This document shows positions 19,147-29,458 of a DNA stretch of 64,000 bases, one piece after another (positions within the stretch are counted from its first letter, which is position 1; every line of letters starts with the position of its first letter). Source of the stretch: Flavobacteriaceae bacterium (GTDB lineage Bacteria; Bacteroidota; Bacteroidia; Flavobacteriales; Flavobacteriaceae); the NCBI GenBank assembly GCA_016764435.1, contig JAESRX010000007.1, positions 62,001-126,000 of the forward strand, given 5' to 3'. The notes beneath the pieces are model-generated. The model ran no database searches and had not been told where the DNA came from. It saw only the letters and a program-made list of their open reading frames with translations. The translations under genes were made by a program, and so were the position numbers.

Positions 19147-19530
19147 ATGCAAGAAAGACTACCTCGATTACTTTATATAGATGACGAGCCATTTAATTTA
19201 GAATTATTTCAATTGACCTTTTTTGGTAAGTTAGAGGTATTAGTAGCCAAATCAGCAACGGAAGCTTTAAAAATATTAGAAACGTCTTCTAATATAGACT
19301 TTGTAATTGCAGATTTAGAGATGCCTGTCACTTCAGGGATTGATTTTATAAAAGAAGCGAAAGCGTTGTATCGTGATATTCCTTTTTATGTTTTGTCTGG
19401 CTATGATTATTACAAAGAGTGTGAGGAGTTAGATGTGGTTTCAGGATTTTTTCAAAAACCATTTAAAAAAGAACAAATTTTAAATTTGGGACATAAAATA
19501 GTAAAAGAATCACTGCTAAAAAGCCGTTAG
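19147..19530 (+). CDS. Single-domain response regulator (receiver domain only)
   Basis: 127 aa; 'LLYIDDEPFNLELF', phosphoacceptor 'VIADLEMP', 'YVLSGYDY', 'FFQKPFK'. Confidence 0.9.
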   Translation: MQERLPRLLYIDDEPFNLELFQLTFFGKLEVLVAKSATEALKILETSSNIDFVIADLEMPVTSGIDFIKEAKALYRDIPFYVLSGYDYYKECEELDVVSGFFQKPFKKEQILNLGHKIVKESLLKSR

Positions 19531-19538
19531 ATTTCTAA

Positions 19539-19577
19539 AAAAAAACCATGTTAGCATTTAATCTAACATGGTTTTTT
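19539..19577. terminator. Bidirectional Rho-independent terminator between convergent genes
   Basis: AAAAACCATGTTAG-catttaat-CTAACATGGTTTTTT inverted repeat with A/T tracts on both sides. Confidence 0.88.
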
Positions 19578-19600
19578 AGTGTTGTTTTATACTGAATCCC

Positions 19601-21190
19601 TTATTCGTACTCACTTGTAAAGTGTAGTTTAACACTTGGGTATTTAGATTGTGTCATTTGAATTGTAAAAGCAGAATCGGCTAAAAACACCAATTGATTG
19701 CGTTTATCCTTCGCTAAATAACGTTGTTTGACACGTTTAAACTCTTTAAATTCTTCACTGCTTTCATCGTCACATTGTACCCAACAGGCTTTATGGATAT
19801 TTATGTTTTCGTAGGAACATTTAGCGCCATATTCATGCTCTAAACGGTATTGAATTACTTCGTATTGTAGAGCTCCAACAGTTCCTATTACTTTTCTTCC
19901 ATTTAAATCTAGGGTGAATAATTGAGCAACTCCTTCGTCCATTAATTGGTCGAGTCCTTTATGTAGCTGTTTGGATTTTAAAGGGTCTGCATTGTTTACA
20001 TACCTAAAGTGTTCTGGAGAGAATGCAGGAATTCCTTTGTAGTTTAATAGTTCACCTTCTGTTAGTGTGTCACCTATTTTAAAGTTTCCTGTATCGTGTA
20101 ATCCTACAATATCACCAGGGAAAGACTCATCCACAATTTGTTTCTTTTCAGCAAAGAACGTATTAGGACTAGAGAATTTCATCTTTTTATTATTGCGGAC
20201 ATGCAAGTAGTTGGCATTTCGTTTAAAGGTTCCAGAAACGATCTTTAAAAAGGCCAAACGGTCTCTGTGCTTAGGGTCCATATTTGCATGGATTTTAAAC
20301 ACAAAAGCAGTCATTTTTTCTTCTTTAGAATCTACCATTCTGCTATCCGACATTTTAGGTTGTGGAGTCGGTGCGATATCTACAAAACAGTCAAGTAATT
20401 CTTTTACTCCAAAATTATTCAAGGCAGAACCAAATAATACAGGTTGTAAATCACCATCCAAGTATTCTTGTTGATTAAAAGCAGGGTATACTTCTGTGAC
20501 TAGTTCTAGCTCTTCCCTTAAGGTTTCAGCAGCTTGGTGACCTATGATCTTATCTAGTTCGGGGTTATTGATGTCATCAAATTCGACACCTTTACTAACC
20601 GTTTGTTTATTGTCCGCTGAATAGATGTTAATCTTCTTTTCCCAAATATTATAAATTCCTTGAAAGTCGTATCCCATTCCTATAGGGAAACTTAAAGGAG
20701 TAACACGCAATCCTAATTTTTGCTCTACTTCATCCAATAGATCAAAGGCATCTTTCCCTTCTCTATCCATCTTATTGATAAAAACAATGATTGGTATTTT
20801 ACGCATTCGACAAACCTCCACTAATTTTTCGGTCTGTGTTTCTACACCTTTTGCAACATCAATTACAACAATTACGCTATCTACAGCGGTCAGTGTTCTA
20901 AAAGTGTCTTCTGCAAAATCCTTATGTCCAGGAGTGTCAAGAATGTTTATTTTCTTATCCTTATAGATAAAAGCAAGTACCGAAGTTGCAACAGAAATAC
21001 CACGTTGGCGTTCTATTTCCATAAAATCGGAGGTAGCTCCTTTCTTAATTTTATTATTTTTTACAGCACCGGCTTCTTTAATGGCCCCTCCAAAAAGTAA
21101 TAGTTTTTCTGTTAAGGTGGTTTTACCTGCATCTGGATGCGAAATAATACCAAAAGTACGGCGTCGTTGTATTTCTTCTAAAAAAGTCAT
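19601..21190 (-). CDS. prfC: Peptide chain release factor 3
   Basis: 'GIISHPDAGKTTLTEKLLLFGGAIKEAGAVK', 'DFMEIERQRGISVATSV', 'NILDTPGHKDFAEDTFR'; start at internal Met (MTFLEEIQRRRTFG) at 21190. Confidence 0.96.
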   Translation of the reverse strand: MTFLEEIQRRRTFGIISHPDAGKTTLTEKLLLFGGAIKEAGAVKNNKIKKGATSDFMEIERQRGISVATSVLAFIYKDKKINILDTPGHKDFAEDTFRTLTAVDSVIVVIDVAKGVETQTEKLVEVCRMRKIPIIVFINKMDREGKDAFDLLDEVEQKLGLRVTPLSFPIGMGYDFQGIYNIWEKKINIYSADNKQTVSKGVEFDDINNPELDKIIGHQAAETLREELELVTEVYPAFNQQEYLDGDLQPVLFGSALNNFGVKELLDCFVDIAPTPQPKMSDSRMVDSKEEKMTAFVFKIHANMDPKHRDRLAFLKIVSGTFKRNANYLHVRNNKKMKFSSPNTFFAEKKQIVDESFPGDIVGLHDTGNFKIGDTLTEGELLNYKGIPAFSPEHFRYVNNADPLKSKQLHKGLDQLMDEGVAQLFTLDLNGRKVIGTVGALQYEVIQYRLEHEYGAKCSYENINIHKACWVQCDDESSEEFKEFKRVKQRYLAKDKRNQLVFLADSAFTIQMTQSKYPSVKLHFTSEYE

Positions 21191-21261
21191 GCTCAAAAAA
21201 TTAAGGCGCAAAGATAGTATTTATAGTTTCAAATGGCAATTTGAAGACAGAGAAAGAGTAT

Positions 21262-21708
21262 TTATTCGCGTATTTTATCTAAAAGACGGTTTAAGTCTAC
21301 TATTTCTGTTTCCGAAAGATGCCGTAAGCTATTGTCTAAGTTGATTTCCAAAACATCTACGGTTGATAAAATATCTAAGCCCTTTTGGGTGATTTTAACA
21401 TCTTTTTGACGTCTATCATTTTTACACTCAACACGATCAACCAATTTTTTTAAATACAACCGATCAATCATTCTACTGATGTCAGAGTTTTTATCGACCA
21501 TACGTTCTTTAATCAGCCCGATACTTGCGGTATTAGGGTATTGCCCTCTCAGAATGCGCAAGGTGTTAAATTGAGCGATAGATAACTTATGAGGTTTAAT
21601 AATTTGATTCATTTTATCCATCAGATAAACATTGGTCAAATAGATGTTCACCCTTGCTTTTAAATATTCACTTCTGAAATTACTTTGTAAGTCGTCCTTT
21701 ATACTCAA
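21262..21708 (-). CDS. MarR family transcriptional regulator
   Basis: 148 aa; winged-helix 'LSIAQFNTLRILRGQYPNTASIGLIKERMVDKNSDISRMIDRLYLKKLVDRVECKNDRRQKDVKITQKG'. Confidence 0.92.
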   Translation of the reverse strand: MSIKDDLQSNFRSEYLKARVNIYLTNVYLMDKMNQIIKPHKLSIAQFNTLRILRGQYPNTASIGLIKERMVDKNSDISRMIDRLYLKKLVDRVECKNDRRQKDVKITQKGLDILSTVDVLEINLDNSLRHLSETEIVDLNRLLDKIRE

Positions 21709-21811
21709 TGTATTCGTTTTTATAGCTGCACAAATTTAATTATAAAATAATTGTAAGCAAAAGAATGTTGCCATTTATTTGCTTACAACTAAGAAAAGAA
21801 AATTGCTTCAA

Positions 21812-22390
21812 TTATTTTTTTATCAATTCCATTTTACACAATATCTCAATGTCTTCACCAATCATTAATCCACCTGCTTCCATGACAGAGTTATAGGTCA
21901 AACCATAGGCGGTTCTGTTTAGTTTTCCTGTAATTTTTATCCCCGCTTTTATGTTGCCCCAAGGGTCTTTAATCGTTCCTCCATATTGCATGGAAAGTTT
22001 AATTTCTTTCGTAAAACCATGCATGGTTAATTGTCCAATTAACGTGTAGTCAGCGTCGTTTTTTTTCGAGATACTCGTACTTTTAAAACTGATTTCTGGG
22101 TGATTTACGACATCAAAAAAGTCAGCAGCCAATAAATGAGCATCTCTTTTTTTATCCGCAGTATCTATACTTGCAACGTCTATAGTGAAGTTTATGCTTG
22201 CATCCGATAAATCATCTTTAGAGCTACTTAAGCTTCCTTCAAATTTGTTAAAATTCCCGTCAATTTCTGAAATTACCATGTGGCTGATTGAAAAACCAAC
22301 TGTGGAATGGGAGGCATCAAATGCCCATGTGTCCTGTGCGTTTGTTAATACAGTGCTGAAAATAGCGATAATAAGGCTAATTTTTTTCAT
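21812..22390 (-). CDS. YceI family periplasmic protein
   Basis: 'WAFDASHSTVGFSISHMVISEIDGNFNKFEGSL' ... 'LTMHGFTKEIKL'. Confidence 0.95.
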   Translation of the reverse strand: MKKISLIIAIFSTVLTNAQDTWAFDASHSTVGFSISHMVISEIDGNFNKFEGSLSSSKDDLSDASINFTIDVASIDTADKKRDAHLLAADFFDVVNHPEISFKSTSISKKNDADYTLIGQLTMHGFTKEIKLSMQYGGTIKDPWGNIKAGIKITGKLNRTAYGLTYNSVMEAGGLMIGEDIEILCKMELIKK

Positions 22391-22637
22391 CTTTTAAATC
22401 TATTTGTTAATAAGGATGCAAATGTACGTAATAACAATAGATGTTGAAACATGTATTATGTTAAACTTTTCAGAATGTTTTTTTAGGGGATGTAATCTCC
22501 GGGGAATAGCTTTTTTTAAAAATGTTTAGGTATTCTGTTAAATCAATAGAACTGAATATAGCCTTAAATAGGTTTGAATAACAGGGGTATAAAGCGATAG
22601 TTAGGATGGTTTATTAGAGCTAGTGAAGAGGTGTTTA

Positions 22638-23192
22638 TTAATTTATACGGCTGAAGGTCAGGCAGAAGAGCGCGTTTAAAGTAGCCTCTTTTCCATTAGC
22701 GTCGATGGTTTGATCTATGGTTACATTTAGCTTTAATTGTGTACTAGTAAGGTCTTGAATTAAGATGGACACAGGTATTTTTTCATGGCTTAAATAGAGG
22801 TTGGAATTGATGATTCCCCATTCTCCTATTAATAAGTTATCTAGAAAGTCAGAACAGTTATAGGTTTTTAGGAATGTAAAAGACTCGGATTTCCCGGTCA
22901 TTGTAATAGAAAAATCACCATCGGTAATTAATTGTTTAGGATTGCTTTTAAAATCTAACACTAAATCATCAGTACCATTCTCATTACTATTATTTATAGT
23001 TACTGCTATTTTTTTACCGAAAGATTTACTTGTTAATACCGTGTTTTCTGATGAGAAATCAGTAATAACCCATTCTCCTATTATGAGCCCTTCTAGCGTC
23101 TTTTCAAGACTTAATTCATCATTGATTTCATTACTACATGCTGAGAAAAACAAAGGTAATAATACGTAAAGTATTGTTTTATAGGGATTCAT
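22638..23192 (-). CDS. Lipocalin-like lipoprotein, hypothetical
   Basis: Lipobox 'LPLFFSACSNE'; repeated 'LIIGEWVITDF' / 'LLIGEWGIINSNLYL' beta-barrel-like pattern. Confidence 0.55.
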   Translation of the reverse strand: MNPYKTILYVLLPLFFSACSNEINDELSLEKTLEGLIIGEWVITDFSSENTVLTSKSFGKKIAVTINNSNENGTDDLVLDFKSNPKQLITDGDFSITMTGKSESFTFLKTYNCSDFLDNLLIGEWGIINSNLYLSHEKIPVSILIQDLTSTQLKLNVTIDQTIDANGKEATLNALFCLTFSRIN

Positions 23193-23291
23193 TTGGGGTT
23201 TTTTTAGTTTAAAACTGTTCGCAAGATAGCGAAACTTAATTAAATAAGGGGATGATTTTTTTGTAGCTTTGTATTTTGATACACTATAATA

Positions 23292-23807
23292 ATGAAAGAA
23301 CTAGTAATTTTAGTAAACGAACAGGACGAACAGATAGGCTTAATGGAGAAAATGGAGGCACATGAAAAGGCTTTATTACATAGGGCATTCTCTGTATTTG
23401 TTTTGAATGATAAAAAGGAATTGATGTTGCAACAACGTGCGGCTGGAAAATACCATTCTCCATTATTATGGGCAAATACCTGTTGTAGTCATCAACGAGA
23501 TGGTGAAACTAGTTTAGCTGCAGGAAAGCGCAGATTGCAAGAAGAAATGGGCTTTGACTGTGAGTTAAAGGAATTATTTTCTTTTATTTATAAAGCACCA
23601 TTTTCGAATGGTTTAACGGAACACGAGTTAGATCATGTGATGATAGGTAGTTATAATGAAGCACCGATAATTAACACAGATGAAGTGGAGTCTTATAAAT
23701 GGATGTCCTTGGAAGCTGTTAAAAAAGATATGGAATTACAAGCCGAAATTTATACAGAGTGGTTTAAAATTATTTTCGATAAATTTTACCATCATTTAAA
23801 AGTGTAA
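23292..23807 (+). CDS. idi: Isopentenyl-diphosphate delta-isomerase (type 1)
   Basis: 171 aa; 'LLWANTCCSHQRDGETSLAAGKRRLQEEMGFDCEL' Nudix-like IDI motif. Confidence 0.96.
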   Translation: MKELVILVNEQDEQIGLMEKMEAHEKALLHRAFSVFVLNDKKELMLQQRAAGKYHSPLLWANTCCSHQRDGETSLAAGKRRLQEEMGFDCELKELFSFIYKAPFSNGLTEHELDHVMIGSYNEAPIINTDEVESYKWMSLEAVKKDMELQAEIYTEWFKIIFDKFYHHLKV

Positions 23808-23827
23808 ATTGCCCTAAAAATTTGCCT

Positions 23828-24238
23828 ATGAAAGTTACCGTAAATAGAAAGGCGCATTTTAATGCAGCGCATAGATTGTATAATGCCGATTGGAGTGATG
23901 CAAGAAACGCAACTGTATTTGGGAAATGTGCCAATCCTCACTATCATGGACATAACTATGAACTCATAGTAGGGGTGAAGGGGGAGATTCACCCCGAAAC
24001 AGGCTTTGTAATGGATATGAAAGTCTTGAAAAAATTAATTGAGGTAGAGATTGAGCAAGCGTTCGATCATAAAAATTTGAACGAGGAAGTTGAAGAGTTT
24101 AAAAAATTAAACCCTACGGCTGAAAATATAGCCGTAGTTATTTACCATAAATTAAAACCCAAATTGGATGTGAATCTAATTTTAACCATAACTCTGTATG
24201 AAACCCCTCGTAATTTTGTGGTATACGGAGATGAGTAG
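23828..24238 (+). CDS. queD: 6-carboxy-5,6,7,8-tetrahydropterin synthase / 6-pyruvoyl-tetrahydropterin synthase family
   Basis: 'NRKAHFNAAHRLYN', 'NPHYHGHNYELIVGVKGE', 'FDHKNLNEE', 'TLYETPRN'. Confidence 0.9.
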   Translation: MKVTVNRKAHFNAAHRLYNADWSDARNATVFGKCANPHYHGHNYELIVGVKGEIHPETGFVMDMKVLKKLIEVEIEQAFDHKNLNEEVEEFKKLNPTAENIAVVIYHKLKPKLDVNLILTITLYETPRNFVVYGDE

Positions 24239-24239
24239 T

Positions 24240-24854
24240 TTATCTGTTGTCACTATAAAAAGTAGGAAGTGATAGTTTAAACGCTACAGCTAATAGTCTG
24301 ACGGTTATTACAATTAATGTAGTTCCAATATAAATAATATAGGTGTTTTCGAAAAACTCTTGTAGTACTAGAAATGTTATGGCTCCAACGATACAAGCGA
24401 TTGCATAAATTTCTTTCCTGAATATAATAGGAATATCATTGCATAAGATATCTCTCGTGACTCCTCCAAAACAAGCAGTCATTGTTCCTAGTGCAATAGA
24501 TATTACTGGATGGAATCCTGCTTTCACTCCTATTTCTGTACCAATAATTGTAAAAATTCCAATTCCAATAGTATCAAATAAGAAAAAGGTTCTACTTAGA
24601 AACCGTAATTTTTTTCTAAATATGATAGCAATAGAGGTCGCTATTATGATGGCATACATATAGTTTATGTCTTGCATCCATCCTACGGGTAATCTTCCTG
24701 TAAGAATATCGCGCATAGTTCCTCCTCCTGCGGCAGTAACAAAGGCAATGATAAATACGCCAAACGGATCTAGCCGTTTATTCATGGCAACTAAAGCTCC
24801 GGAAATGGCAAAAGCTGCGGTTCCTATAATGTCTAAATAATAAAGTGGTGTCAT
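24240..24854 (-). CDS. Trimeric intracellular cation (TRIC) channel family protein (UPF0126/YicG-like)
   Basis: 204 aa; duplicated 'AISGALVAMNKRLDPFGVFIIAFVTAAGGGTMRDILTG' and 'GTMTACFGGVTRDILCNDIPIIFR'. Confidence 0.92.
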   Translation of the reverse strand: MTPLYYLDIIGTAAFAISGALVAMNKRLDPFGVFIIAFVTAAGGGTMRDILTGRLPVGWMQDINYMYAIIIATSIAIIFRKKLRFLSRTFFLFDTIGIGIFTIIGTEIGVKAGFHPVISIALGTMTACFGGVTRDILCNDIPIIFRKEIYAIACIVGAITFLVLQEFFENTYIIYIGTTLIVITVRLLAVAFKLSLPTFYSDNR

Positions 24855-25573
24855 TACATTTGTTGGGTATAGTAGTTGTAGTCTTTCAGTATGGTTTCTA
24901 TAAAAACAAGGGGTTTTTCATTCGATTTTATACCCGTCATTTTTTTTATTTTTTCATCTAACTTTATAATAACGGGGTGTTTTCTTCGCTTTTTAGCATC
25001 CGTGAAAATTTCTTTAATTGTTTGGATGTCATGATCGGATAGCATGGTTACTTGCGGGTATGTCGGAAGATAGTTTTGCGCAATGTCTTTCAGTATAGTA
25101 TCACTGAGATGCATCAAGGGAACTTCGCTTATCACGGTAGTTCCTGCTGCTAAATCTCCGAGTCGTTGTCCTTTTCCGTTTAAGAGAATAGCGAGTAGGG
25201 CCAGGGATCCAGAGGCGAGGTTTATTTCTATTAGCCGTGTAATCCATCGGATAATATAGCCTCCGAAGGTAGGTTTAGAACCGTCAATATTGGTCACTCT
25301 GATTTTAGTTAAATACTTACCAGGAGTCTGTCCGTTCATCAGCATTTCAAAATACAAGCTGTAAAAAAACAAGGGCAATCCTAAAAGCGTGAACATGATC
25401 CATAATTCTTCATAATCCAACATGTCCATGCTGCTCAAAATCAAATATACGATGAGTATGTAGCCTATGTTTATTAATTTGTCTATTAAAAAGGCCGTAA
25501 TTCTGGTACTCACCTTAGCTACCTGCTGTGTGATACTAACATTTTGTGCTGTTTCTATCGAGAAATTTGTCAT
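24854..25573 (-). CDS. RDD family membrane protein
   Basis: 'VSTRITAFLIDKLINIGYILIVYL', 'GQTPGKYLTKIRVTNIDG'; likely start at internal Met 25573 (MTNFSIETAQNV). Confidence 0.88.
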   Translation of the reverse strand: MTNFSIETAQNVSITQQVAKVSTRITAFLIDKLINIGYILIVYLILSSMDMLDYEELWIMFTLLGLPLFFYSLYFEMLMNGQTPGKYLTKIRVTNIDGSKPTFGGYIIRWITRLIEINLASGSLALLAILLNGKGQRLGDLAAGTTVISEVPLMHLSDTILKDIAQNYLPTYPQVTMLSDHDIQTIKEIFTDAKKRRKHPVIIKLDEKIKKMTGIKSNEKPLVFIETILKDYNYYTQQM

Positions 25574-25673
25574 GTTTACTTTTTTTACCGAAGTCTTGTT
25601 GCTTGTTTGCCTCTCTTTTGTTACTTTAGCTTTTGGTTGCATATCTAAGGATGCAGGACAAATGTAAAGAAAA

Positions 25674-26651
25674 ATGCGTGAAGCTGCTTTTGTAAATAGA
25701 AATAAAGAGAAATGGTTATTATTTGAACGTGTGTTGTCTAAAACAACGCAGGTTTCACCTGATAGACTTTCAGATTTATATATTGAGGTTACTGACGATT
25801 TAAGTTATGCAAAAACTTTTTATCCAAGAAGTAATACCTTAATATACCTCAATGGAATTGCCTCCAAAGCACATTTACTTATTTATAAAACCAAGAAAGA
25901 ATCTAAAAATAGAATCTTACAATTTTTTACCTATGATTTTCCATTGCAGTTTGTTACCTATCACAAGCAATTACTCATTGCTTTTTTAGTCTTTCTGTTT
26001 TTCAGCGTGGTTGGAGCGTATTCAGTGGCTCAGGATGGTGATTTTGTACGGTTAATTTTAGGAGATGATTATGTCAATACGACATTGTCTAACATCGATA
26101 AGGGGGATCCTATGGCGGTGTATAAAAAAATGGGAGAAACCAGCATGTTTATCGGGATTACATTGAACAATATAAAAGTAGCAATGTTTGCTTTTGTCCT
26201 CGGCTTATTTTTCGCTGTTGGAACCTTATATGTGATGATGCAAAATGGAATTATGTTAGGTTCTTTTCTTTATTTTTTTTACGATAAAGGCTTGTTATGG
26301 GAATCCTCTAGAACTATATGGATCCATGGGACGATAGAAATTTCAGTGATCATTATTGCTGGATGTGCAGGGCTTGTTCTTGGAAACGGCTTGTTATTTC
26401 CTGGAACACATACACGACTTTATTCTTTTAAAAAGAGTTTTAAAGAAGGCTTGAAAATTATGGTAAGTACCATTCCCTTTTTTATTGTGGCAGGATTTTT
26501 AGAAGGATTTGTAACCAGACATACTGAAATGCCGGATTGGCTGGCTGTTTTAATTATCCTAGCCTCTTTATATACAATTATTTATTATTACATATTATAT
26601 CCTATTAAATTAAAAAAACAAGTATTACATGGAATTATTAGACCAAATTAA
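25674..26651 (+). CDS. Stage II sporulation protein M (SpoIIM)-like membrane protein
   Basis: 325 aa; 'MREAAFVNRNKEKWLLFE', 'NNIKVAMFAFVLGLFFAVGTLYVMMQNGIMLGSFLYFFY', 'WIHGTIEISVIIIAGCAGLVLG'. Confidence 0.9.
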   Translation: MREAAFVNRNKEKWLLFERVLSKTTQVSPDRLSDLYIEVTDDLSYAKTFYPRSNTLIYLNGIASKAHLLIYKTKKESKNRILQFFTYDFPLQFVTYHKQLLIAFLVFLFFSVVGAYSVAQDGDFVRLILGDDYVNTTLSNIDKGDPMAVYKKMGETSMFIGITLNNIKVAMFAFVLGLFFAVGTLYVMMQNGIMLGSFLYFFYDKGLLWESSRTIWIHGTIEISVIIIAGCAGLVLGNGLLFPGTHTRLYSFKKSFKEGLKIMVSTIPFFIVAGFLEGFVTRHTEMPDWLAVLIILASLYTIIYYYILYPIKLKKQVLHGIIRPN

Positions 26652-27513
26652 TTTTAAAGAAGAACGTGATTTAGGGGAAATCATTAGCGATACTTTTCGC
26701 TTTATTAGAGAGAATTGGAAGTCGTTTTTTTCTTTTATAGGGAAAATATTAGGTCCCGTTTTATTAATTGCAGCCGGATTAATGGTGTTTTTATACATCT
26801 CTTTTGCTGATTCGTATAAGAAAATATTACTAGGTGTGGATGCTGGGGATGCTACCGGTTTTTCAACCTTTGAAAATGTTATTGGTTATGGTTTTTTACT
26901 CGTGGTGGTATGGCTCGTTATTTATGTGTTACTGTCCATGGTTTCTTTATTTTACATCAAATCTTTTATTGCTCATGGAGTGGCTGATTTTGAAGAAGTA
27001 AAGGCAAATACCTATGCCAATTTTTGGAAATTTATAGGGTTGGCTTTATTAATGATACTCATGATTTCTGTAAGTTATGTGTTCTTCTTTATTCCTGCAT
27101 TTTATATGGCAGTTGTACTTTCTTTAGGAATGTCTATTATGGCATTTGAAGGGAAAAGTGTAGGGGGGACTATTTCACATTGTTTCTCTTTAATTAAGAG
27201 TAATTGGTGGAATACTTTTGGGGTGTTAATTGTCTTAACAATGTTAGTTTCTATCTTACAAATGGTTTTTTCAATACCACAAATGATGTATCAACTGATT
27301 GCTTCAGGGGTGTTTCTAGACGGGGGAGATCCTACGGATATTACGAACTTACTGGACGATCCTATAAATATTGTTTTGAATGTTATTTCTTATATCGGGC
27401 AGTTCTTATTTTATTCGGTGTCATTTATTGCTTCAGCTTTTATTTATTTTGATTTAAATGAAAAAAAATATGGAACTGGGACCAACGAACGTATTGATAA
27501 CTTAGGGGTATAA
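26629..27513 (+). CDS. Multi-TM membrane protein (GDPD membrane-domain-like), in RDD/SpoIIM/MoxR operon
   Basis: 294 aa; overlaps the upstream gene by 23 nt; 'IISDTFRFIRENWKSFFSFIGKILGPVLLIAAG', several TMs. Confidence 0.65.
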   Translation: MELLDQINFKEERDLGEIISDTFRFIRENWKSFFSFIGKILGPVLLIAAGLMVFLYISFADSYKKILLGVDAGDATGFSTFENVIGYGFLLVVVWLVIYVLLSMVSLFYIKSFIAHGVADFEEVKANTYANFWKFIGLALLMILMISVSYVFFFIPAFYMAVVLSLGMSIMAFEGKSVGGTISHCFSLIKSNWWNTFGVLIVLTMLVSILQMVFSIPQMMYQLIASGVFLDGGDPTDITNLLDDPINIVLNVISYIGQFLFYSVSFIASAFIYFDLNEKKYGTGTNERIDNLGV

Positions 27514-27524
27514 AACAGTTTTTT

Positions 27525-28256
27525 TTGAAGATAATTTTCACCATATTAATTACTTTTATTAGTGTCATTTCTTGGGGACAGGCTACTTTACCTGTTCAAT
27601 ATGATAGAGGAACTGTGGTTAAACGCAGTTTTAATACGCAAGATTTAGAGGCATTTAAACAGCAGGAAGCATTTAACTACGAAGTAGTTATTGAGAAACA
27701 AGCGCCTACACTGTTCGAACGTTTACTCTCTTGGTTAAAAAGAGGTGCATTAAACGTCTTGGAATGGTTTTTTGGAGTAGGAAATGCTACGGGAATTTTT
27801 GCGATTATTTTACGGATTTTACCCTATGCTGTGGCTGGTTTAGTTTTGGTTTTATTACTGAAGTTTTTTAGGGGAGTAAAATCCAATTCCTTGATAAGTA
27901 CAGCGAAGAATAAATCCATTGTTGATTTTGTAGATACAGAAGACTTGATAAGGAAAAAAAACATTCAAGTCTTGATAGATAATGCTGTTCTAGCTACTAA
28001 TTTCAGGTTGGCCATTCGCTATCATTATATGCTAATGTTACAGCGTTTGGAAGCGTCAAAATCCATTGTTTGGGAACAACAGAAAACCAATGTAGATTAT
28101 ATCAATGAAATTAAAGATTTAAGTGTTAAGGCGGATGTGAAACACCTTACATGGGTGTACGATATGATATGGTATGGTAATTTTGAAATATCAGAATCTG
28201 ATTTTATGCGCGTGCAACAGGAGTTTGAAAAACTATCTAAAGCCATTAAATATTAA
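27525..28256 (+). CDS. DUF4129 domain-containing membrane protein
   Basis: 243 aa, TTG start, signal peptide, TM, cytosolic 'LATNFRLAIRYHYMLMLQRLE' pattern. Confidence 0.75.
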   Translation: MKIIFTILITFISVISWGQATLPVQYDRGTVVKRSFNTQDLEAFKQQEAFNYEVVIEKQAPTLFERLLSWLKRGALNVLEWFFGVGNATGIFAIILRILPYAVAGLVLVLLLKFFRGVKSNSLISTAKNKSIVDFVDTEDLIRKKNIQVLIDNAVLATNFRLAIRYHYMLMLQRLEASKSIVWEQQKTNVDYINEIKDLSVKADVKHLTWVYDMIWYGNFEISESDFMRVQQEFEKLSKAIKY

Positions 28257-28259
28257 GTT

Positions 28260-29456
28260 ATGAGCACTAAAGGAAAGTTATACAGCGCCCTTGTATTATT
28301 CATCGTAATTGGTGTTATTTATATAGATGCCTCTAGAAAAACTCCAATTAATTGGTTTCCTAGTTATGTAAATCATCATAAAATACCTTTTGGAATGTAT
28401 GTTTTGGACGATCAGTTGCCTCTCTTATTTCCAGGCACTTCTATAGAACAACTTTCCATCTCTCCTTTTGTCTATTTAAAAAAAGAGGAACGTACAGGGA
28501 CGTATTTATTTATAAATGATAATGTTCAATTTGGGAATTCGGAGCTAGGGGAATTAATGGAATTTGTGAAACGAGGGAATCATGTATTTATATCTTCTCA
28601 TAGAATGAACCTAGATACATTGGGGTTTAAAACCAAATCACTGATTACCAATAATTTTGAGGAAACTGTTTTTATTAAACTGTTAAACAAAACTTTTAAA
28701 GGAAAAGAATACACCTTTGACCGAGATTTTGACAACCAGGTTTTTACGGAGATAGACACTTTAAATACAGTGGTTTTAGGGAATACAGGTTACTATAATA
28801 AGGAGGATGAACGTACGGAAGAGGGGGTGAATTATGTAAAATTCACCTATGGAGAAGGAACCTTTTTATTACACACATTTCCAGATGCATTTTCTAATTA
28901 TGGATTGCTAAGTGGAGAATTGAGTCATTACGCAGCAGGAGTATTATCATATATAGAGGAAGATGAGACCTTGTTAATAGATAATTATTACAAAACAGGA
29001 AAATTTCAAATAACGTCTCCTTTAAAATTTATCTTAGGGAATAAACACTTAAAATGGGCTTATTATACCTTGTTGATAGGGGTTCTGATATTCATTATTT
29101 TTGAAGGGAAACGGAAACAACGGAGTATTAAAGTGATACATGCTTTAAAAAATCAAACGCTGGATTTTACAAGAACTATTGCCAATATGTATTTCGAACA
29201 AAAGGAACATAAAGACATCGCAACTCATAAAATCACCTATTTTATGGCGGAGATTCGTACAAAACACCAATTGAATACGACCATAATAGATCATCGGTTT
29301 TATGGAATGTTGGCTTTAAAAAGTGGAAATACGATAGAAGAAGTAACCGCGTTATTTAAGTATTTAGACTTTATACGGTTACAAAACGAATTAAGTGCAT
29401 CGCAATTAGTTACGCTGCACAAAAAAATAGAACAATTTAATAAACAGATCCAATAA
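28260..29456 (+). CDS. DUF4350 domain-containing protein
   Basis: 398 aa; 'INWFPSYVNHHKIPFGMYVLDDQLPLLFP', 'FVKRGNHVFISSHRM', C-terminal TM; operonic with moxR. Confidence 0.8.
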   Translation: MSTKGKLYSALVLFIVIGVIYIDASRKTPINWFPSYVNHHKIPFGMYVLDDQLPLLFPGTSIEQLSISPFVYLKKEERTGTYLFINDNVQFGNSELGELMEFVKRGNHVFISSHRMNLDTLGFKTKSLITNNFEETVFIKLLNKTFKGKEYTFDRDFDNQVFTEIDTLNTVVLGNTGYYNKEDERTEEGVNYVKFTYGEGTFLLHTFPDAFSNYGLLSGELSHYAAGVLSYIEEDETLLIDNYYKTGKFQITSPLKFILGNKHLKWAYYTLLIGVLIFIIFEGKRKQRSIKVIHALKNQTLDFTRTIANMYFEQKEHKDIATHKITYFMAEIRTKHQLNTTIIDHRFYGMLALKSGNTIEEVTALFKYLDFIRLQNELSASQLVTLHKKIEQFNKQIQ

Positions 29457-29458
29457 TT

